Source: Pseudomonas fluorescens (GTDB lineage: Bacteria; Pseudomonadota; Gammaproteobacteria; Pseudomonadales; Pseudomonadaceae). From it: DNA of 64,000 nt. The stretch spans positions 124,001-188,000 of the forward strand of contig NZ_CABVHJ010000006.1 in NCBI RefSeq assembly GCF_902497745.1, written 5' to 3'. The notes beneath the pieces were generated by a model. The model made no database searches, had not been told where the DNA came from, and saw only the letters and a list, made by a program, of their open reading frames with translations. This document shows positions 61,195 through 64,000 of the stretch, one piece after another (position 1 is the first letter of the stretch; every line of letters begins with the position of its first letter). The position numbers and the translations under genes were made by a program.

Positions 61195-62019
61195 TCAGTC
61201 GCCGAACGGACCTGCTGCGACAAACGCGCCGCCCTGGTAAATCCGCGCCGGGTCATCGGCGGCCGGCATCGGTTGTGCTTCGACTTTTTCGCGGAACACT
61301 TCGGAGCTGTCCTTTGGCGCGAAGCCGAGGTGGCTGGCGAAGCGGTTGTCCCACCAGACGTCCTTGTTGTCGGACATGCCATACACCACGGTGTGGCCAA
61401 CGTTGGGCGTGTACAGCGCGCGCTCGAGCAGTTGCGTGAGGTCGTCGAAGCTCAGCCAGGTGTGCATCATTCGACGGTTCTGCGGCTCGGGGAACGAGGA
61501 GCCGATGCGGATGCTCACGGTTTCGATGCCGTAGCGATCAAAGTAGAAGCTGGCCATGTCTTCGCCGTAGGACTTGGACAGTCCGTAATAGCCGTCGGGG
61601 CGGCGCGCGGAGCTGGCGTCGAGTGGCTCGTCCTGTTTGTAGAAGCCGATGACGTGGTTGGAGCTGGCGAAGATCACCCGCTTCACACCGTGGCGGCGCG
61701 CTGCTTCGTAGATGTGGAAGACACCGCAGATGTTGGCGCCGAGGATTTCTTCGAACGGCCGCTCCACGGAGACACCGCCGAAATGCAGGATCGCGTCGAC
61801 GCCCTCGACCAGTTGGTGTACGGCGTGTTTGTCGGCGAGGTCGCAGACCACGATTTCTTCGCGATCATCGACGGCCGGTGTGAGGGCGGCGATGTCCGAC
61901 AGGCGCAGGACATTGGCATAAGGGCGCATACGTTCGCGCAGGACTTTGCCCAGGCCACCGGCAGCGCCGGTCAGCAGCAGACGGTTGAACGGGGCGCGGG
62001 GAGTGGAGATAGATGTCAT
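61195..62019 (-). CDS. udh: Uronate dehydrogenase
   Basis: The product has 274 residues, like the 275-residue Udh of P. syringae. NAD-binding motif: RLLLTGAAGGLGKVLRERMR; catalytic YxxxK in GYYGLSKSYGEDMASFYFDR; substrate loops with IRIGSSFPEPQNRRMMHTWL. It oxidises D-glucuronate or D-galacturonate to the aldarolactone with NAD+. A 20-bp operator-like box lies 31 bp before its ATG and resembles one before the OprD porin gene. It is the first gene of the group that includes the lactonase and TRAP transporter. Confidence 0.92.
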   Translation of the reverse strand: MTSISTPRAPFNRLLLTGAAGGLGKVLRERMRPYANVLRLSDIAALTPAVDDREEIVVCDLADKHAVHQLVEGVDAILHFGGVSVERPFEEILGANICGVFHIYEAARRHGVKRVIFASSNHVIGFYKQDEPLDASSARRPDGYYGLSKSYGEDMASFYFDRYGIETVSIRIGSSFPEPQNRRMMHTWLSFDDLTQLLERALYTPNVGHTVVYGMSDNKDVWWDNRFASHLGFAPKDSSEVFREKVEAQPMPAADDPARIYQGGAFVAAGPFGD

Positions 62020-62050
62020 GGCAATCCCTTACACGTTTGTTATTAGGTTT

Positions 62051-62070
62051 GTTGTAGGTTGTCGTATGAC
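62051..62070. promoter_or_regulatory. Operator-like box upstream of udh
   Basis: GTTGTAGGTTGTCGTATGAC agrees with the box before the porin gene at 15 of 20 positions and has the same 8-4-8 layout. Probably bound by a uronate-responsive GntR-type regulator encoded elsewhere. Confidence 0.5.
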
Positions 62071-62183
62071 TGCGCTGAAGTATCGGTAGGGTTTCCGGAA
62101 CTTGTCAACGCGACTTTTGGTGTAGATGACGGAAGGCCTGGCCTCTTTTCAATCACCACAGTTCTGTATTTGCAATGCAATCC

Positions 62184-62277
62184 CATGTGGGAGCGAGCCT
62201 GCTCGCGAAAGCGGTGTGTCATTTAGAGTTGATGTTGACTGACACGCCGCCTTCGCGAGCAGGCTCGCTCCCACAGG
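62184..62277. repeat. REP pair between udh promoter and porin gene
   Basis: ATGTGGGAGCGAGCCTGCTC and inverted copy with about 43 nt between, located 17 bp past the end of the porin gene. Confidence 0.95.
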
Positions 62278-62293
62278 GTAAAGAGAGATCTGC

Positions 62294-63589
62294 TTACAAC
62301 AACGAAATCGGATAACTGATAAAAATCCGGTTCTCGTCAAACTCGTTGGTGCTGAAGTCCCGGCGTATCGTTGCGTTACGCCATTTCACGTTGAGATTTT
62401 TCAGCGGGCCGCTCTGCACGGTGTAGGCCAGTTCCGACTCGCGGCCCCATTCCTTGCCGTCATTGGTGGTGGCGGTGTGCACGTTGTCGCCGCTGATGTA
62501 GCGGTTCATCAGGGTCAGGCCGGGAATGCCGAGGGCGACGAAGTTGTAGTCGTGGCGCAGCTGCCAGGAACGTTCCTTGGCGTTGTCATAACTGGCGTTG
62601 TAACTGTCGTTGGCGAGGGTGCCGCCGCTGGTGCCGTTGACCCGCATCCACGCGTCGTCGCCGCTGAGTTTTTGCAGGCCGACATAGAACGTGTTGCCGC
62701 CGTATCTGGCCGAAAGCAGAGCGAACGCAGTCTTGTTGTCGAGGTCGCCAGCCTGGGCGCTGCCGTCTTCCTTGCCGGTGAAGAAACCGAGGTTGGCACC
62801 CAGCGTCCAATCGCCCAACGGCTGGCTGTGGCTGAGGTTGAAATACTGTTGCTGGTAGATGTCGCTGAGTTCGGCGTACCACACACCGACCAGGGTGCGT
62901 TTGTCGTTGAAGGTGTACTCACCGCCACCAAAGTTGAAGCGATCCGAAGTAAACGCACCGCGGCCGTTCATCGACATGTCTTCCATGCTCGCGTCGTTGC
63001 GCGGGCTGTTGCCGCGGAACTGGCCGCCGTAGACGGTCAGGCCATTGATCTCGGTGGAAGTGATCTGGCCGCCACGAAAAGTTTGCGGCAGGGAGCGGCC
63101 GTCGTCGGAGCGCAGAATCGGCAGCACCGGCATCCATTCACCCACCTTGAGTTCAGTCTTCGAGACCTTGGCTTTCAGCGCTACACCGAACCGTCCGAAA
63201 TTGTCTGCCGGGCGCCCGTCATCGTGGATCGGCAACAGTTGCGTACCGCCGGTGCCTTTGCCGCCATCGAGCTTCTGCGAATACATCCCCAGCAGATCGA
63301 TGCCGAAACCGACGGTGCCCTGAGTGAAACCGGATTTGGCGTCGAGGATGAAGTTCTGCGTCCACTCTTCAGCCTTGCCCTGCGGGTAGGCGGGGTTGAC
63401 GAAGTTGCGATTGAAATAGGCGTTACGCAGGTTCAGCGTGGCTTTGCTGTCTTCGAGAAAGCCTTCGGCATCGGCGCTCATCGGCATGGCAAGGGCGAGG
63501 CTGCTGCAGCCGATCAGACTTAAAGCGGTACGCTGGCGGGTGACGGAAAGACGGGAAGGGCGGACGGAATTGCAGACGAGTGTGCTCAC
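62294..63589 (-). CDS. OprD family outer membrane porin
   Basis: The product has 431 residues, with a long signal peptide ending near residue 41 (SADA/EGF). FLEDSKATLNLRNAYFNRNF opens the barrel; alternating strands and the C-terminal aromatic-like SYPISLL fit the family. OprD-type porins admit amino acids or carboxylates. Its promoter box and the uronate genes next to it suggest a glucuronate or galacturonate channel. The family's substrate range is broad, so this is inferred. Confidence 0.9.
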   Translation of the reverse strand: MSTLVCNSVRPSRLSVTRQRTALSLIGCSSLALAMPMSADAEGFLEDSKATLNLRNAYFNRNFVNPAYPQGKAEEWTQNFILDAKSGFTQGTVGFGIDLLGMYSQKLDGGKGTGGTQLLPIHDDGRPADNFGRFGVALKAKVSKTELKVGEWMPVLPILRSDDGRSLPQTFRGGQITSTEINGLTVYGGQFRGNSPRNDASMEDMSMNGRGAFTSDRFNFGGGEYTFNDKRTLVGVWYAELSDIYQQQYFNLSHSQPLGDWTLGANLGFFTGKEDGSAQAGDLDNKTAFALLSARYGGNTFYVGLQKLSGDDAWMRVNGTSGGTLANDSYNASYDNAKERSWQLRHDYNFVALGIPGLTLMNRYISGDNVHTATTNDGKEWGRESELAYTVQSGPLKNLNVKWRNATIRRDFSTNEFDENRIFISYPISLL

Positions 63590-63627
63590 TGTGACGCTCC
63601 CTGTTTCGTTTGTTGTTTTTATTATTT

Positions 63628-63647
63628 GTTATACGTCGTCGTACAAC
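63628..63647. promoter_or_regulatory. Operator-like box upstream of the OprD porin gene
   Basis: GTTATACGTCGTCGTACAAC is an imperfect palindrome (7 of 8 pairs between outer halves, 4-nt centre) 38 bp before the porin ATG. A further GTTATACGATGAC lies near 63693. Shared with the udh promoter box at 62051-62070. Confidence 0.5.
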
Positions 63648-63727
63648 ATGGGTGCGGATATTTCCTCGGTTTTATGGGAATGTCAACAGCGAGTTATACG
63701 ATGACGTCCGGCCATAACGCAGAACCC

Positions 63728-63822
63728 TTGTGGGAGCGAGCCTGCTCGCGAAGACGGACTTTCACCCGACAAAGTTGTCGACTGACAGACCGCTTTCGCG
63801 AGCAGGCTCGCTCCCACAAGGG
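63728..63822. repeat. REP pair near the right end
   Basis: TTGTGGGAGCGAGCCTGCTC and its inverted copy flank about 45 nt containing GTTGTCGACTGAC. It separates the porin promoter from the last gene. Confidence 0.94.
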
Positions 63823-63883
63823 GAAAGTGTTTTAACCGTGAATTTGCGGCAAACTTCACCCACCTTCCGCACAAGGTCTTTCC

Positions 63884-64000
63884 ATGGATCAATACGCCCC
63901 GCGCAACTGGCAGCCCCACGAAAAGCCCAGTCTGCCCGGTTCCCCCTCGACGCCGTTGCACTCCAACCCCAAGCGCCTGGCCTATGCCTTGGTCGGCGTA
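63884..64000 (+). CDS. Probable MFS transporter, N-terminal fragment
   Basis: The frame starts at ATG 63884 and runs off the window after 39 codons. The start MDQYAPRNWQPHEKPSLPGS, a soluble Pro-rich leader, is followed by KRLAYALVGV, the beginning of a hydrophobic segment. This N-terminus is like those of DHA2-type (EmrB-like) MFS proteins in Pseudomonas, which I recall from the genus but cannot verify. Too little is present to be sure. Confidence 0.45.
   Translation, partial: MDQYAPRNWQPHEKPSLPGSPSTPLHSNPKRLAYALVGV

Noticed and set aside
60487..62046. A 519-codon plus-strand open frame opposite the lactonase and udh
   Set aside because: Antisense shadow; both minus-strand genes have clear catalytic motifs and coupled spacing.

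Overview
The window is GC-rich, densely coded DNA from a member of the Pseudomonas fluorescens group. Three things point there: genus-typical gene sets (the bkd branched-chain keto acid operon with divergent bkdR, hcnABC, OprD porin, DUF6124, Nramp mntH), gene order and protein similarity throughout, and more than twenty intergenic REP-type inverted repeats of the kinds common in this group (arms GTGGGAGCGAGCCTGCTCGC, TGTAGGAGCTGCCGAAGGC and CCCTCACCC..CCCTCTCCC). Cyanide synthesis genes suggest a soil or plant-associated strain. No rRNA, tRNA, CRISPR array, transposase or integrase was seen.

Layout. 1-9.8 kb: end of a MATE pump, YceI, DUF3592, GNAT acetyltransferase, a hotdog-fold protein facing a TetR regulator across a perfect 33-nt palindrome, a P1-family peptidase, a polyamine-type binding protein facing a LuxR regulator, an rRNA-type methyltransferase, a lone receiver protein and a HAD phosphatase. 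9.9-18.5 kb: a membrane methyltransferase, a 424-nt tandem REP array, a LysR gene facing an aldo-keto reductase/SDR/SRPBCC operon, an OmpR-type two-component system and three membrane proteins, one only 24 residues long. 18.5-21.7 kb: hcnABC with a degenerate ANR box and an Rsm-protein site over the hcnA ribosome-binding site. 21.8-27.7 kb: CPA2 antiporter, LysR/binding protein/MHS symporter group, RcnB-like protein. 27.7-29.6 kb: an AT-rich OLD-family ATPase/TOPRIM nuclease gene that looks recently acquired and may be anti-phage.

29.7-45.7 kb: diguanylate cyclase, FKBP isomerase, two small proteins including DUF6124 with a structured leader, GlxA-type regulator/rhodanese pair, amino-acid binding protein, M14-type deacylase, esterase, chalcone-isomerase-like protein, mntH, a cytochrome P450 facing an ArsR-type regulator, and a two-gene radical-SAM DNA repair cassette behind a LexA box. 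45.9-52.8 kb: ilvE, then bkdA1-bkdA2-bkdB-lpdV with bkdR; together these transaminate and oxidatively decarboxylate branched-chain amino acids. 52.8-57.3 kb: a lone tyrosinase, then a sulfide/persulfide detoxification module (persulfide-dioxygenase-like MBL protein facing a BigR-like sensor, SQR and TauE exporter). 57.3-63.6 kb: a uronate module (OprD porin, uronate dehydrogenase, SMP-30 lactonase, DctPQM TRAP transporter) in which the porin and dehydrogenase genes share a 20-bp operator-like box. The window ends in a probable MFS transporter gene.

The best candidates for something new are the OLD nuclease island, the SOS-linked radical-SAM pair, the long palindrome of the TetR/hotdog pair, the DUF6124 leader, and a 15-16-nt insert found at the same kind of position in two different REP families.
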